A stretch of 64,000 nt of DNA, from positions 1,600,095 through 1,664,094 of the forward strand of contig NZ_JAFMNX010000001.1 of the NCBI RefSeq assembly GCF_018457165.1, written 5' to 3'. Of the stretch, positions 45,511-54,277 are shown in pieces. Both the position numbers and the translations under genes were made by a program. Source of the DNA: Tianweitania aestuarii. Lineage in GTDB: Bacteria; Pseudomonadota; Alphaproteobacteria; Rhizobiales; Rhizobiaceae. How positions within the stretch are numbered: the first letter of the stretch is position 1; each line of letters begins with the position of its first letter. The notes under the pieces were generated by a model. The model did no database searches. It had not been told where the DNA came from and was given only the letters and a program-made list of their open reading frames with translations.

Positions 45511-46680
45511 ATGAAGGCTCTTACCTGGCACGGCAAACACGACATTCGGTGCGAAAGCGTGCCGGACCCGAAGATCGAGCAGCCACGCGACGCGATCATC
45601 AAGGTGACGTCCTGCGCGATCTGCGGCTCGGATCTGCATATCTATAATGGCGTCATTCCCGAAATGCACAGCTGCGACGTCATCGGCCATGAGGCAATGG
45701 GCGAGGTCGTGGAAGTGGGCTCCGAGGCTGGTGATCTCAAGGTCGGCGATCGTGTCGTGGTTCCTTTCACCATCGCCTGTGGCGAATGCTTCTTCTGCAA
45801 GCGCGGATTTCACTCGGGCTGCGAACGCTCAAACCCCGACAGTGACAAGGCCTCGAAGATCTGGGGCAACTCGCCCGCAGGCCTGTTCGGCTATTCGCAT
45901 CTGCTCGGTGGCTATGCCGGCGGCCAGGCCGAATATCTTCGCGTTCCCTATGCGGATTTCGGTCCGATCAAGGTGCCCGGCGGCATGACGGACGAACAAG
46001 CGCTGTTCCTGTCCGACATCTTCCCGACCGGCTACATGGCGGCCGACTTCTGCAACATCCAGCCGGGCGATACGATCGCGATCTGGGGCTGCGGTCCCGT
46101 TGGGCAGATGGCGATCCGCAGCGCGTTTCTGCTTGGCGCCGAGCGTGTGATCGCGATCGACACGATCGAGGAACGCCTTGAAATGGCGCGCAAGGGAGGC
46201 GCCGAGACGCTCGATTTCCGCAAGGAAGACATCTACGAGCGCATCATGGATCTGACGAAGGGGCGCGGCGCGGATGCCTGCATCGACGCTGTCGGCACCG
46301 AACCCCTGATGAGCTCGGGCCTGGATGCGGTGATCGATCGCGTCAAAGTCGCGACCTTCATGGGTACGGATCGCCCGCATGTGCTGCGACAGGCCATCCA
46401 CTGCACGCGCAACTTCGGCACGGTGTCGATCGTCGGCGTTTATGGCGGCTTTCTCGACAAGATCCCGTTCGGCTCGGCCATCAATCGTGGCCTGACCTTC
46501 CGCATGGCGCAGACGCCGGTGCAGTCCTACTTGCCGCAGCTCATGAAGCGCATCGAAAACGGCGAGATCGACCCCTCCTTCGTCATTACGCACACGGCCA
46601 GCCTCGAAGAAGGGCCTGCTTTGTACGACACGTTCAACAACAAGAAGGACGGCTGCATCAAAGTCGTTCTGAAGCCGTAA
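45511..46680 (+). CDS. Zinc-dependent alcohol dehydrogenase (formaldehyde-dehydrogenase-like)
   Basis: 389-aa medium-chain dehydrogenase. The catalytic zinc sites are in [14 protein letters not shown] and [12 protein letters not shown]; the structural zinc cysteines in [17 protein letters not shown]; the NAD fold in [17 protein letters not shown] (about 190-206). The long insertion around [36 protein letters not shown] is typical of glutathione-independent formaldehyde dehydrogenase-like proteins. AGAAGG precedes the ATG at some distance. It is 11 bp before the SDR gene, so the two form an operon. The substrate is unknown. Confidence 0.88.
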   Translation: MKALTWHGKHDIRCESVPDPKIEQPRDAIIKVTSCAICGSDLHIYNGVIPEMHSCDVIGHEAMGEVVEVGSEAGDLKVGDRVVVPFTIACGECFFCKRGFHSGCERSNPDSDKASKIWGNSPAGLFGYSHLLGGYAGGQAEYLRVPYADFGPIKVPGGMTDEQALFLSDIFPTGYMAADFCNIQPGDTIAIWGCGPVGQMAIRSAFLLGAERVIAIDTIEERLEMARKGGAETLDFRKEDIYERIMDLTKGRGADACIDAVGTEPLMSSGLDAVIDRVKVATFMGTDRPHVLRQAIHCTRNFGTVSIVGVYGGFLDKIPFGSAINRGLTFRMAQTPVQSYLPQLMKRIENGEIDPSFVITHTASLEEGPALYDTFNNKKDGCIKVVLKP

Positions 46681-46691
46681 GGAGCAGGACA

Positions 46692-47483
46692 ATGGCAGGC
46701 AGCAACAAACTGGCCGTGATCACCGGCGCATCTACCGGCATCGGCTTCGAACTCGCCAAGATCTGCGCCGCAGAAGGCTATGACCTGATCGTCGCCGCCG
46801 ACGAAGCCCAGATCGAAGACGCTGCGGACCAGTTCCGGCGCTCGGGCGGTGACGTGAAGGCGTTGCAAACAGATCTTGCGACACTGGAAGGCGTCGACCG
46901 CCTTTATGAGCTCGTGAAGGCAGATGGCCGTCCCGTCGATGTCTTGATGGCCAATGCCGGCCGCGGGCTTGGCCACGGCTTCCTCGATCAGGATTTCAAC
47001 GAGATCCAGCATGTGGTCGACACCAACGTGACCGGCACGATCTATCTCGTTCACAAGATCGGAAAGGACATGCGCACGCGCAACGAAGGCAAGATCCTGT
47101 TCACGGGATCGATCGCCGGCTTCATGCCCGGCGCCTTCCAGGCCGTCTACAACGCCACCAAGGCCTTCGTGGACAGCTTCGCCTTTGCCCTGCGCAACGA
47201 ATTGAAAGACACGGACGTCACCGTCACATGCCTGATGCCGGGACCAACGGATACCGAGTTCTTCGAGCGCGCGGACATGATGGACACCTCTGTGGGTCAG
47301 GCCAAGAAGGACGATCCGGCCATGGTGGCCCGCACCGGCTATGATGCCATGATGCGCGGCGACGGCGATACCGTGAGCGGCTGGAAGAACAAGCTTCAAA
47401 GCGCGATCGCCACCGTGACGCCTTCCGGCTTGCTGGCCGAAGCCCATCGCAAGATGGCAAAGCCTGGCAGCGGCAGCAGCTGA
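46692..47483 (+). CDS. Short-chain dehydrogenase/reductase
   Basis: 263-aa classical SDR. The cofactor motif is VITGASTGIGFELA (TGxxxGIG, 9-22), with ANAGRG (NAG) and the catalytic Ser in FTGSIAG plus Tyr and Lys in YNATK. NAD/NADP preference is not certain. A GGAGC motif precedes the ATG. It is the second gene of an ADH-SDR operon, likely stress-induced; related SDRs occur in rhizobial general-stress regulons, which is an inference from position and the promoter-like site upstream. Confidence 0.88.
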   Translation: MAGSNKLAVITGASTGIGFELAKICAAEGYDLIVAADEAQIEDAADQFRRSGGDVKALQTDLATLEGVDRLYELVKADGRPVDVLMANAGRGLGHGFLDQDFNEIQHVVDTNVTGTIYLVHKIGKDMRTRNEGKILFTGSIAGFMPGAFQAVYNATKAFVDSFAFALRNELKDTDVTVTCLMPGPTDTEFFERADMMDTSVGQAKKDDPAMVARTGYDAMMRGDGDTVSGWKNKLQSAIATVTPSGLLAEAHRKMAKPGSGSS

Positions 47484-47514
47484 CGCGAGGCTGACCGAAA
47501 CACGTCGCGCTGCC

Positions 47515-47540
47515 GGAACATAGTTCAAGCATGGCGTGTT
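47515..47540 (+). promoter_or_regulatory. Candidate EcfG/RpoE2-type promoter for the DUF2934 gene
   Basis: GGAAC (47515-47519), 19-nt spacer, TT (47539-47540) in the context GCGTGTT. The same GCGTGTT -10 context recurs in front of the gene at 48265. Confidence 0.5.
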
Positions 47541-47585
47541 TCTTTAGCCCGACGCCACCCGGCGGCCGGGAACAGGGAGCAGGTC

Positions 47586-47921
47586 ATGGACAGGGAAGAC
47601 AAGATCAAGGCGCGTGCGCAGGCGATCTGGGAGCAGGAAGGTCGACCGGAAGGGCGATCCGCCGATCATTGGGAGCGCGCCGAGCGCGAGATCGATTCGC
47701 AGGCCGCAGAACAAGGCGGCAACGAGGAAACCGGCGCGGCTCTGGCCAGCACGGCAGCGCAATCCGACGCTGTCGCCTCACACGCGCAACACAACGCCTC
47801 ATCCGCGCAAGACGATGCCCGTCTGCAGGAAGGCGAAGAAGGCAGTGCGCAACTGCATGAAGACGTCACCGGCTCGCCCAAGCCGCAGCCGCTCGGCAAA
47901 AAGAAAGCCAACCGCCGCTAA
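47586..47921 (+). CDS. DUF2934-domain protein
   Basis: 111-aa hydrophilic protein. The N-terminal 35 residues (REDKIKARAQAIWEQEGRPEGRSADHWERAEREI) match the DUF2934 family, common in rhizobia and often stress-linked. The remainder is a low-complexity Ala/Gln/Glu/Ser stretch ending in a basic tail (PLGKKKANRR). Function is unknown; it may be a disordered nucleoid- or stress-associated protein. GGAGCAGGTC precedes the ATG. An EcfG-like promoter and a downstream terminator make it look monocistronic. Confidence 0.8.
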   Translation: MDREDKIKARAQAIWEQEGRPEGRSADHWERAEREIDSQAAEQGGNEETGAALASTAAQSDAVASHAQHNASSAQDDARLQEGEEGSAQLHEDVTGSPKPQPLGKKKANRR

Positions 47922-47952
47922 GACATGGGTCGGCTTTGCAGGCGACATGCAA

Positions 47953-47987
47953 AAGGGCTCCTTCGCCAGACCGGCCAAGGAGCCTTT
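47953..47987. terminator. Bidirectional terminator between DUF2934 and the 48002-48265 gene
   Basis: 8-bp stem GGCTCCTT (47955-47962) / AAGGAGCC (47976-47983) with flanking A and T runs (AAAAGG..., ...CCTTTT). It serves both converging genes. Confidence 0.8.
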
Positions 47988-48001
47988 TGCTCATCTGCTT
48001 C

Positions 48002-48265
48002 TTAGAGCGTGCGCTCGCGTTGAAGCTTTTCGTCAATAAACGCTTCTTCCGGCGGCTCCGAATCCACAGGAGCAACACCTTCGGACGTCCGTACCGATTC
48101 CGACGTCTTGTCCATCGGCTCGGTCAGGCCGTAAGGCTTCCTCGGTCGATCGCCTGGATCGCCGGTATCTGGAAATTTCGCGAACTCGTCATTGCCGGTG
48201 CTCGGCATGAGCTTTTCCGCCTGGGGTTCGCGCAGATCGCGGTCGTTTCGATTGTGGTCACTCAT
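48002..48265 (-). CDS. Small hydrophilic protein of unknown function
   Basis: 87-aa, highly charged and Pro/Asp/Glu-rich protein (PSTGNDEFAKFPDTGDPGDRPRKPYGL, TSEGVAPVDSEPPEEAFIDEKLQRERTL) with no hydrophobic core, probably intrinsically disordered. GGAGG precedes the ATG. A GGAAC-N19-TT site with a GCGTGTT -10 context lies directly upstream, matching the DUF2934 gene's promoter candidate. No family is recognised. Stress-induced hydrophilin-like behaviour is a reasonable guess only. Confidence 0.7.
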   Translation of the reverse strand: MSDHNRNDRDLREPQAEKLMPSTGNDEFAKFPDTGDPGDRPRKPYGLTEPMDKTSESVRTSEGVAPVDSEPPEEAFIDEKLQRERTL

Positions 48266-48285
48266 GGCTGTACCTCCACAGACGC

Positions 48286-48311
48286 AACACGCCTGATGGG
48301 CTCACGGTTCC
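48286..48311 (-). promoter_or_regulatory. Candidate EcfG/RpoE2-type promoter, minus strand
   Basis: On the minus strand GGAAC (48311-48307), 19-nt spacer, TT (48287-48286), -10 context GCGTGTT, 20 nt before the start codon at 48265. Confidence 0.5.
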
Positions 48312-48345
48312 AAGCCGCAGCACGGACGAATGATCGACAAACAAA

Positions 48346-48372
48346 AACGGCGGGCACTGGGTGCCCGCCGTT
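48346..48372 (-). terminator. Rho-independent terminator for the small secreted protein gene
   Basis: 12-bp perfect stem AACGGCGGGCAC / GTGCCCGCCGTT with TGG loop; on the minus strand it is followed by TTTTTG. Confidence 0.9.
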
Positions 48373-48418
48373 GAATTAAATGGATCGCTCTACGCGATCC
48401 AGTCGCGTGAACGCGTAT

Positions 48419-48724
48419 TTACTTCGAAACGCGATCGAACAGGCCGAGACCGCTTTCGTTGCGGGTGTCGGACGGAACGCCGGTCGGGTTGTCGGTCGAC
48501 GAACGGATCGTGCGCGGCTCGTTGTTCGTGGTCGAAGCCGTGGTCATACGGTCATACGAGCCGTAAGCCGGTGCAACGGTGTCATTCACCTGACGATTGA
48601 AAACGCCACCCTGATCAAAGGGGGCGGCATGGCCCTGGCGTGCAGTGTTGGCAACCTGGGCGGAAGCTGCACCAGCGGAAATTGCGAGGGCAGCGGCAGC
48701 AATAGCTAAAATCTTGGTATTCAT
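48419..48724 (-). CDS. Small secreted protein of unknown function
   Basis: 101-aa protein with a Sec signal peptide (MNTKILAIAAAALAISAGAASAQ, cleavage after ASA at 22). The mature 78 residues are Asn/Thr/Ser/Asp-rich (NRQVNDTVAPAYGSYDRMTTASTTNNEPRTIRSSTDNPTG) and lack cysteines. It is probably periplasmic. I recognise no family with confidence, though similar short secreted proteins are common in Mesorhizobium-type genomes. A strong terminator follows. The 180 bp upstream (48725-48904) show no further gene. Confidence 0.72.
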   Translation of the reverse strand: MNTKILAIAAAALAISAGAASAQVANTARQGHAAPFDQGGVFNRQVNDTVAPAYGSYDRMTTASTTNNEPRTIRSSTDNPTGVPSDTRNESGLGLFDRVSK

Positions 48725-48904
48725 AACAAAATATCCTTAGGCTTTGTTCTTATTGGGCCAACAACTGGCCACGATGCAGAAATGGCCTCGCCCCCCTGTT
48801 TTCACCAGAAGCGATCTGCTTGACGGTATGGCACCCTACCGTGAACAATGTAGCTGGCTTACGGTCTTGAACTCGACTCGCTGCACTCCCAAGGAAAAGG
48901 ATGG

Positions 48905-50041
48905 CTACTCGGCAGCCCAACGTTGTTCCGGCTGGGTTTCTGCCGTTTTGTCTGCCACCAGAACGGATGTCTGACGCTGGCGAGCGGGCAAGGTGATGTC
49001 GTTGCGCTGTCGCGGCAGGGCTTCCGGCGCTTCTTCCTGAAGAAAGGCGATCAGCTTTTCGCGCACTTCGCAGCGCAGATCGAAGGCGGTGGGTGCGTTG
49101 CGGGCGCTCACCAGCACGCGCACCTGCATCGTGCGCTCCGTGGTTTCCACCACTGCGAGATTGATGACGCGCTTGTCCCAAAGCGGCGACGCCTGCGCGA
49201 TCTCAGTCAGCTTTTCGCGAATGCGCCCGAGCGGTGCCTGGTAATCGAGGTAAAGCATCACCACGCCGATCAGGGAGGCGTTCTCTCGCGTCCAGTTCTG
49301 AAAGGGCTGCTCGATGAAATAGCGCAGCGGCACGATCAAGCGTCGCCAGTCCCACACCTTGACCACGACATAGGTCGCAGTGATCTCCTCGATCGTCCCC
49401 CACTCGCCTTCCACGATGACCGCATCGTCGATGCGGATCGGCTGGGTGACGGCAAGTTGGAGGCCGGCAAAGAGGTTGGAAAGCACCGGCTGCGCCGCCA
49501 GGCCGACGATGACGCCGGCCGCACCGCCGGCCGCAAGCAGGCTGACCCCGTATTGCCGAACGGACTCGAACGTCATCAGCGCGATGGCTGCCGTGACGAC
49601 AACCAGAACGAACACAAGCGCGCGGCGCAGAATGTTGGCCTGTGTCAGGTGTTTGCGGGCCAGCAGGTTATCTTCGACATCGATGCGATAGCGGCGCAGG
49701 TGCAGTGCAACGGCAAGATCCAGCGCCTTGATGGCAACAAGCCCAACCAGGCAGATGAAAGAGGCGGTCAGCAGCTTGCCGATCATCGCCTTGACCGACC
49801 AGTCGAAGGGCGCAAACGGCAGAGAAATCGCTACGGCAATGTTGATCAGCGCCCAGCGGATCGGAGCCTTGGTCTTCGCCAGCAGCCTGTGCCCGAACTG
49901 GTACTCATTCGGCAGCAAAGCGCTGATCGCGCGCAGAACGAGACCGTGCAGCGAGATGGCGACAAGGGCGGCGAAAACAAGCAGGCCTATCCCGACCACC
50001 CAGCCCGGCAGCCAATTGAGCCTCGCGATGATGTCGTTCAT
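48905..50041 (-). CDS. MscS-family small-conductance channel-like protein
   Basis: 378-aa membrane protein with four or five hydrophobic segments in the N-terminal 170 residues. The MscS core is GVSLLAAGGAAGVIVGLAAQPVLSNLFAGLQLAVTQPIRIDDAVIVEGEWGTIEEITATYVVVKVWDWRRLIVPLRYFIEQPFQNWTRE, with the domain's characteristic glycine-rich pore helix. It is shorter in the cytosolic part than the other MscS at 4.9 kb. GAGGAAG precedes the ATG. It is divergent from mprF. Confidence 0.9.
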   Translation of the reverse strand: MNDIIARLNWLPGWVVGIGLLVFAALVAISLHGLVLRAISALLPNEYQFGHRLLAKTKAPIRWALINIAVAISLPFAPFDWSVKAMIGKLLTASFICLVGLVAIKALDLAVALHLRRYRIDVEDNLLARKHLTQANILRRALVFVLVVVTAAIALMTFESVRQYGVSLLAAGGAAGVIVGLAAQPVLSNLFAGLQLAVTQPIRIDDAVIVEGEWGTIEEITATYVVVKVWDWRRLIVPLRYFIEQPFQNWTRENASLIGVVMLYLDYQAPLGRIREKLTEIAQASPLWDKRVINLAVVETTERTMQVRVLVSARNAPTAFDLRCEVREKLIAFLQEEAPEALPRQRNDITLPARQRQTSVLVADKTAETQPEQRWAAE

Positions 50042-50249
50042 GGCGACTTCCTCGTTCGGTTACGCACTTTGGAAACTGCATCGTCGTGTTGCAATGCAGC
50101 ATTTATCTGGAAGCAATGCGGCAGTTTGACGAAAGATCCCATTGCCCGTTCAATAGCCGAGAGGAACGGTCCACACACCACCGCCACAAACGCGCCTAAA
50201 TCCCGGCTCAACGCGTCAACCATCCGAGGCCGCAGTCAGGTCCAACCCC

Positions 50250-52865
50250 ATGTCGACAATCGAAACCGCCGCCGAACCACAGCCGGCACGAGGGAAATTC
50301 GTACTGGCCGTGGGGCGATTGGCGGAACCGCGCATCCTCGGTCCTGCCGTCGGCGCCGGCCTCGTCGTCATTGCAGCGCTCGTCATTCACGCAATCAGCG
50401 GCCAGATCCACCTCAACGATATCAAGGCGGCGCTGGACGCCGTCACCTTGCCGACGATCGCGCCGGCCCTTGCGCTGACGCTTCTCAGCTTCATGGCCAT
50501 GGGCATGTATGACGTGATGGCCGTGCACCGGGTGGCGCCCGAGCGCGTTCCGGCGCGCTTTGCCGTGTTCGCGGGACTGGTCGGCTACGGCATCTCGAAC
50601 GCGATCGGCTTCAACGTCATCGTCGGCGGCCCGGTGCGCTACCGTATCTATCAGGCCGCGGGACTGGATGCTGCCGATGTCGGGCGCATCGTCGGCATTT
50701 CCTTTCTGACCTTTACATCCGGCATCGTCGCCGTTCTCGGTGCGGCCATGATGTTCGACCGCACGGGCCTGCCCTTCCTGCATGTGCTTGGACCCGGCAC
50801 GGATCGCCTGCTCGGCGCGGGGATCCTCGTGCTTCTGGCCGCCGCAATCGTTTGGTTGTCGCGCGCGCCACGTGAGCTCGCCCTCTTCGGCTGGCGTCTG
50901 CCATTGCCGACGGCCAAGTCCGCACTGGCGCAGATCGTGATTGGTGCCGTGGACATCGGTGCCGCAGCCGGTGCGCTTTACGTGCTGCTGCCGGCCGACA
51001 TCGCGCCGGGCTACGCCGTGTTCCTCTTGTTGTTCGTCGCCGCGATCCTCGCCGGCATCGTCAGCCATGCGCCGGGCGGCATCGGCGTTCTGGAAGCGAC
51101 CGTTCTGCTCGGCCTCGGCGCCGGAACGCGGCCCGATGTGGTTGCAGCGCTGATCATCTTCCGCCTCGTTTATTACGTGCTGCCGCTTGTGCTGGCTGCG
51201 GGCGCGCTGCTTGTTTTCGAAATCTACCGCGCGCGCCATTCGGTGCTGGCGGCTTCAAACAAGACCTACCGCGTGTCGCGGCGCATCGTGCCGCCGATCC
51301 TCGCAGTCATGGTGTTTCTCGGCGGCGTCGTTCTGCTTTTGTCGGGCAACCTGCCTGCGGAAGGCGATCGCACCGGCTTCTTGAGCGATGTTCTGCCCCT
51401 GCCCTTTGCGGAAGCGTCGCATCTGCTCGCAAGCCTCGTCGGCCTCTTCCTGATCATCCTGTCGCGGGGCCTCTATCGGCGCATCGCACGAGCGCGCAGT
51501 GTGGCAATCGGCCTGCTGCTCGCCGGCGCCGTGTTCTCGCTGTTGAAGGGCCTCGACTGGGAAGAAGCGATCATCCTGACGGCGGTCGCGGCCCTCCTCT
51601 TCGCCTACCGTTCCGTGTTCTACCGCAAGGGCGATTGGCGCAGCTTCCGGCCCAACGTGACCGTGCTGGCGCTGATGGCCATCGTTCTGGCCATGCTGAC
51701 GCTGATCGGCTTTCTCGCCTACCGCCATGTCGATTATGATTCGGAACTCTGGTGGCAATTCGCCTGGGATGGCGATGCCTCACGCTTCCTTCGTGCAACG
51801 CTTGCGCTGATCATCGTCGCCGCAGCGATCGCCATCGACGGTGTCATCAACCGTCCGCATCCGCCGAAACTGGCCGGCACGCCGATCCCGCCCGCCGTCT
51901 GGCCGATCCTGCAGACGACGCCTCACACACAGCCCAGCATCGCGCTTCTCGGCGACAAGTCCTTTCTGGTGTCCGAGGACGAGAAAGCCTTCCTGATGTA
52001 TGCCGTTTCGGGGCGCAGCTGGATTACCATGGGCGATCCCGTCGGCGATCCGGCATCCGGCCGCCGCCTCGTCTGGCGCTTTGCCGAGGCTGCGGATCGC
52101 GCCGGTGGGCGCGCGGTGTTCTACGGCGTCACACCGGAATGGCTGACCACCTATCTCGACCTCGGTCTCGCCATCCTCAAGATTGGCGAAGTGGCGCGTG
52201 TCGAGCTGCCGAACTTCACGCTCGACGGTCAGGCCCGCGCCGACTTTCGCTATGGCTACAAGCGCGCTGCACGGGAAGGCCTCGAATTCTCCATCATCCC
52301 GAAGGCCGAGATGCCCGCGCATATGGCCGAACTTCGATCCGTATCGGACGCCTGGCTTTCGACGAAAGTCGGTCACGAGAAAGGCTTCTCGCTCGGCCGC
52401 TTCGAAGACCGTTACATGGCCGAATTCGATTGCGCGGTGATCCGCAAGGACGGCGCGATCGTTGCCTTCGCCAATCTCTGGCGCAGCGGTGACAAGACCG
52501 AATTGTCGGTGGATCTGATGCGCTATCGCTATGGTGTGTCGAAGATCCTGATGGATGCGCTGTTCGCCCACCTCATGCTCTACGGCAAGGCGGAGGGCTA
52601 CCAGTGGTTCAACCTTGGCGCGGCCCCGCTGGCCGGTCTCGCCGACCATCCGCTCGCATCCACCTGGAACCGGCTCGGCACTTTCATCTATCGTCGCGGC
52701 GACGAGTTCTACAACTTCGAGGGCCTGCGTGCTTTTAAGCAGAAGTTCGATCCGGTCTGGACGCCGCAATATCTCGCATCACCCAACGGCCTGCGCATGC
52801 CGCAGGTTCTTTATGACGTCACCAGCCTCATCTCCGGAAATCCCATCAGGATCCTCAAACGATGA
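50250..52865 (+). CDS. mprF: Phosphatidylglycerol lysyltransferase/flippase MprF (LpiA)
   Basis: 871-aa bifunctional membrane protein that adds lysine from Lys-tRNA to phosphatidylglycerol and flips the product, reducing the negative charge of the membrane. An N-terminal flippase domain of many helices (to about residue 540; VGYGISNAIGFNVIVGGPVRYRIY, HAPGGIGVLEATVLLGLG) precedes the C-terminal synthase (DUF2156) domain: GDKSFLVSEDEKAFLMYAVSGRSWITMGDPVGDP, RYGVSKILMDALFAHLMLYGKAEGYQWFNLG. In rhizobia the orthologue LpiA is acid-induced. Its stop overlaps acvB by 4 nt (ATGA). Confidence 0.95.
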   Translation: MSTIETAAEPQPARGKFVLAVGRLAEPRILGPAVGAGLVVIAALVIHAISGQIHLNDIKAALDAVTLPTIAPALALTLLSFMAMGMYDVMAVHRVAPERVPARFAVFAGLVGYGISNAIGFNVIVGGPVRYRIYQAAGLDAADVGRIVGISFLTFTSGIVAVLGAAMMFDRTGLPFLHVLGPGTDRLLGAGILVLLAAAIVWLSRAPRELALFGWRLPLPTAKSALAQIVIGAVDIGAAAGALYVLLPADIAPGYAVFLLLFVAAILAGIVSHAPGGIGVLEATVLLGLGAGTRPDVVAALIIFRLVYYVLPLVLAAGALLVFEIYRARHSVLAASNKTYRVSRRIVPPILAVMVFLGGVVLLLSGNLPAEGDRTGFLSDVLPLPFAEASHLLASLVGLFLIILSRGLYRRIARARSVAIGLLLAGAVFSLLKGLDWEEAIILTAVAALLFAYRSVFYRKGDWRSFRPNVTVLALMAIVLAMLTLIGFLAYRHVDYDSELWWQFAWDGDASRFLRATLALIIVAAAIAIDGVINRPHPPKLAGTPIPPAVWPILQTTPHTQPSIALLGDKSFLVSEDEKAFLMYAVSGRSWITMGDPVGDPASGRRLVWRFAEAADRAGGRAVFYGVTPEWLTTYLDLGLAILKIGEVARVELPNFTLDGQARADFRYGYKRAAREGLEFSIIPKAEMPAHMAELRSVSDAWLSTKVGHEKGFSLGRFEDRYMAEFDCAVIRKDGAIVAFANLWRSGDKTELSVDLMRYRYGVSKILMDALFAHLMLYGKAEGYQWFNLGAAPLAGLADHPLASTWNRLGTFIYRRGDEFYNFEGLRAFKQKFDPVWTPQYLASPNGLRMPQVLYDVTSLISGNPIRILKR

Positions 52866-54196
52866 AATCGGTCGCAACACTCGTTTTCGCTCTGCTTTGC
52901 GGCTGCAGCGGCTCGGCCTTTGCCCAAACAACGCCCCTGCCCGCACCCGTTGCCAAGCTGACAGCAAGCCGGCTGGAAGAGATCCCGGTTTACCGGCCGG
53001 CCGGCCGCGTCAAGGCGATCGTCGTTTACATCTCCGATAAATCAGGCTGGAGCGAGAAGGACGACGAGGCGGTGCAGGCACTGCTCGGCAACGACGATGC
53101 CGTACTGGCCGTCGATTTCGCGCACTATGCCGCCAATCTCGACGCGGATGACGGCGAGTGCCTTTATGTTGTGGGCGAAATCACCGACCTCGCCCAGGCC
53201 GCACAGCGCCAGCTCAACCTGCAAACCTATCGCCAGCCGGTGATCGTCGGCACCGGCGAAGGCGCGACTTTCGCTTATGCGGCCATCGCCGACTCGCCCG
53301 TCAACACGCTGGGCGGCGCAGTCGGCTCCGGCTTCGCCAATCGCCTCAATCTGCGCCTGCCCTTCTGTCCCGGCGCCTCCTCGAAGCGCCTCGAAGACGG
53401 CGGCTTCAGCTATGGTTTCGACAGCACCCTGCCGAACGACGCGCATCTTTTCGTTGCCGATGCCGATGTTGCCCAGATCGAGTCGGATGCCGAAGCGCAG
53501 GACAGGATCACCGTCAGTGCGCTGGATGACGACCCGATCGAACAGATCGTCGAGGCCGTCAGCGAACTCAGCGGTGCGGCCCACCCGTTCGGCGATCTGC
53601 CGGCCGTGGATCTGCCGTCCGATGACACTCCAAAGGCGCTCGCCATTCTCGTGTCCGGCGATGGCGGCTGGCGCGATCTCGACAAGACGATTGGCGATTA
53701 TCTATCCACCCAGAGCATCCATGTCGTAGGCCTGGATTCGCTGCATTACTTCTGGGCGAAGAAGAACCCGAATGAACTGTCGCGCGATCTCGCCGCCATC
53801 ATCAACGAAGCCGATCCGACCCACGACCTGCCCATCATGCTGATCGGCTATTCCTTCGGCGCCGACACGATCCCCTTCGCTTATCCCCTGTTGCCACAGG
53901 ACATTCAGGATCGCACGAAGGTGCTGGCCCTGATGGCGCCTGGCCAGCACACCTCCTTCCAGGTCACCGTGTCGGGTTGGCTGGGCATCGATGACAGCGG
54001 CTATGACATCGTGCCGGCCATCGCCAAACTGCCGGCCGACCGCGTCATCTGCCTTTACGGCGAAGAAGAAGATGACGCCGCCTGCCCCGACCCCGCTTTG
54101 AAGGCCGTCACGGTGGTGAAGACCGAAGGCGGACACCATTTCGACGGGAACTACGAAGCCATCGCACAACGCTTCCTTGCCCGCCTGAAGCCCTGA
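52862..54196 (+). CDS. acvB: AcvB/VirJ-family periplasmic protein (AtvA)
   Basis: 444-aa exported protein with a signal peptide (TLVFALLCGCSGSAFAQ, cleavage after AFA near 23). Two alpha/beta-hydrolase-like halves are seen; the C-terminal VirJ-type half has ILVSGDGGWRDLDKTIGDYLS and the nucleophile elbow IGYSFGADTIPF, with a terminal His in EGGHHFDGN. In Agrobacterium AcvB hydrolyses lysyl-phosphatidylglycerol, undoing MprF; the rhizobial pair lpiA-atvA is needed for acid tolerance. Coupling to mprF by a 4-nt overlap supports the same role here. Confidence 0.92.
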   Translation: MKSVATLVFALLCGCSGSAFAQTTPLPAPVAKLTASRLEEIPVYRPAGRVKAIVVYISDKSGWSEKDDEAVQALLGNDDAVLAVDFAHYAANLDADDGECLYVVGEITDLAQAAQRQLNLQTYRQPVIVGTGEGATFAYAAIADSPVNTLGGAVGSGFANRLNLRLPFCPGASSKRLEDGGFSYGFDSTLPNDAHLFVADADVAQIESDAEAQDRITVSALDDDPIEQIVEAVSELSGAAHPFGDLPAVDLPSDDTPKALAILVSGDGGWRDLDKTIGDYLSTQSIHVVGLDSLHYFWAKKNPNELSRDLAAIINEADPTHDLPIMLIGYSFGADTIPFAYPLLPQDIQDRTKVLALMAPGQHTSFQVTVSGWLGIDDSGYDIVPAIAKLPADRVICLYGEEEDDAACPDPALKAVTVVKTEGGHHFDGNYEAIAQRFLARLKP

Positions 54197-54226
54197 AGCG
54201 GGTTGCCGCGCACAGACTTCTGACTA

Positions 54227-54264
54227 GATGATCGAAGGCAAGGCGGCACTGCCGCTCGATCATC
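54227..54264. promoter_or_regulatory. 9-bp-arm inverted repeat upstream of otsB
   Basis: Perfect arms GATGATCGA (54227-54235) and TCGATCATC (54256-54264) enclosing a second short stem (GCGGC / GCCGC). It lies in the acvB-otsB gap, 13 bp before the otsB ATG. It may be an operator or a structured leader; no T-run makes it a terminator. Confidence 0.45.
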
Positions 54265-54277
54265 AGGCGGGAACCTC

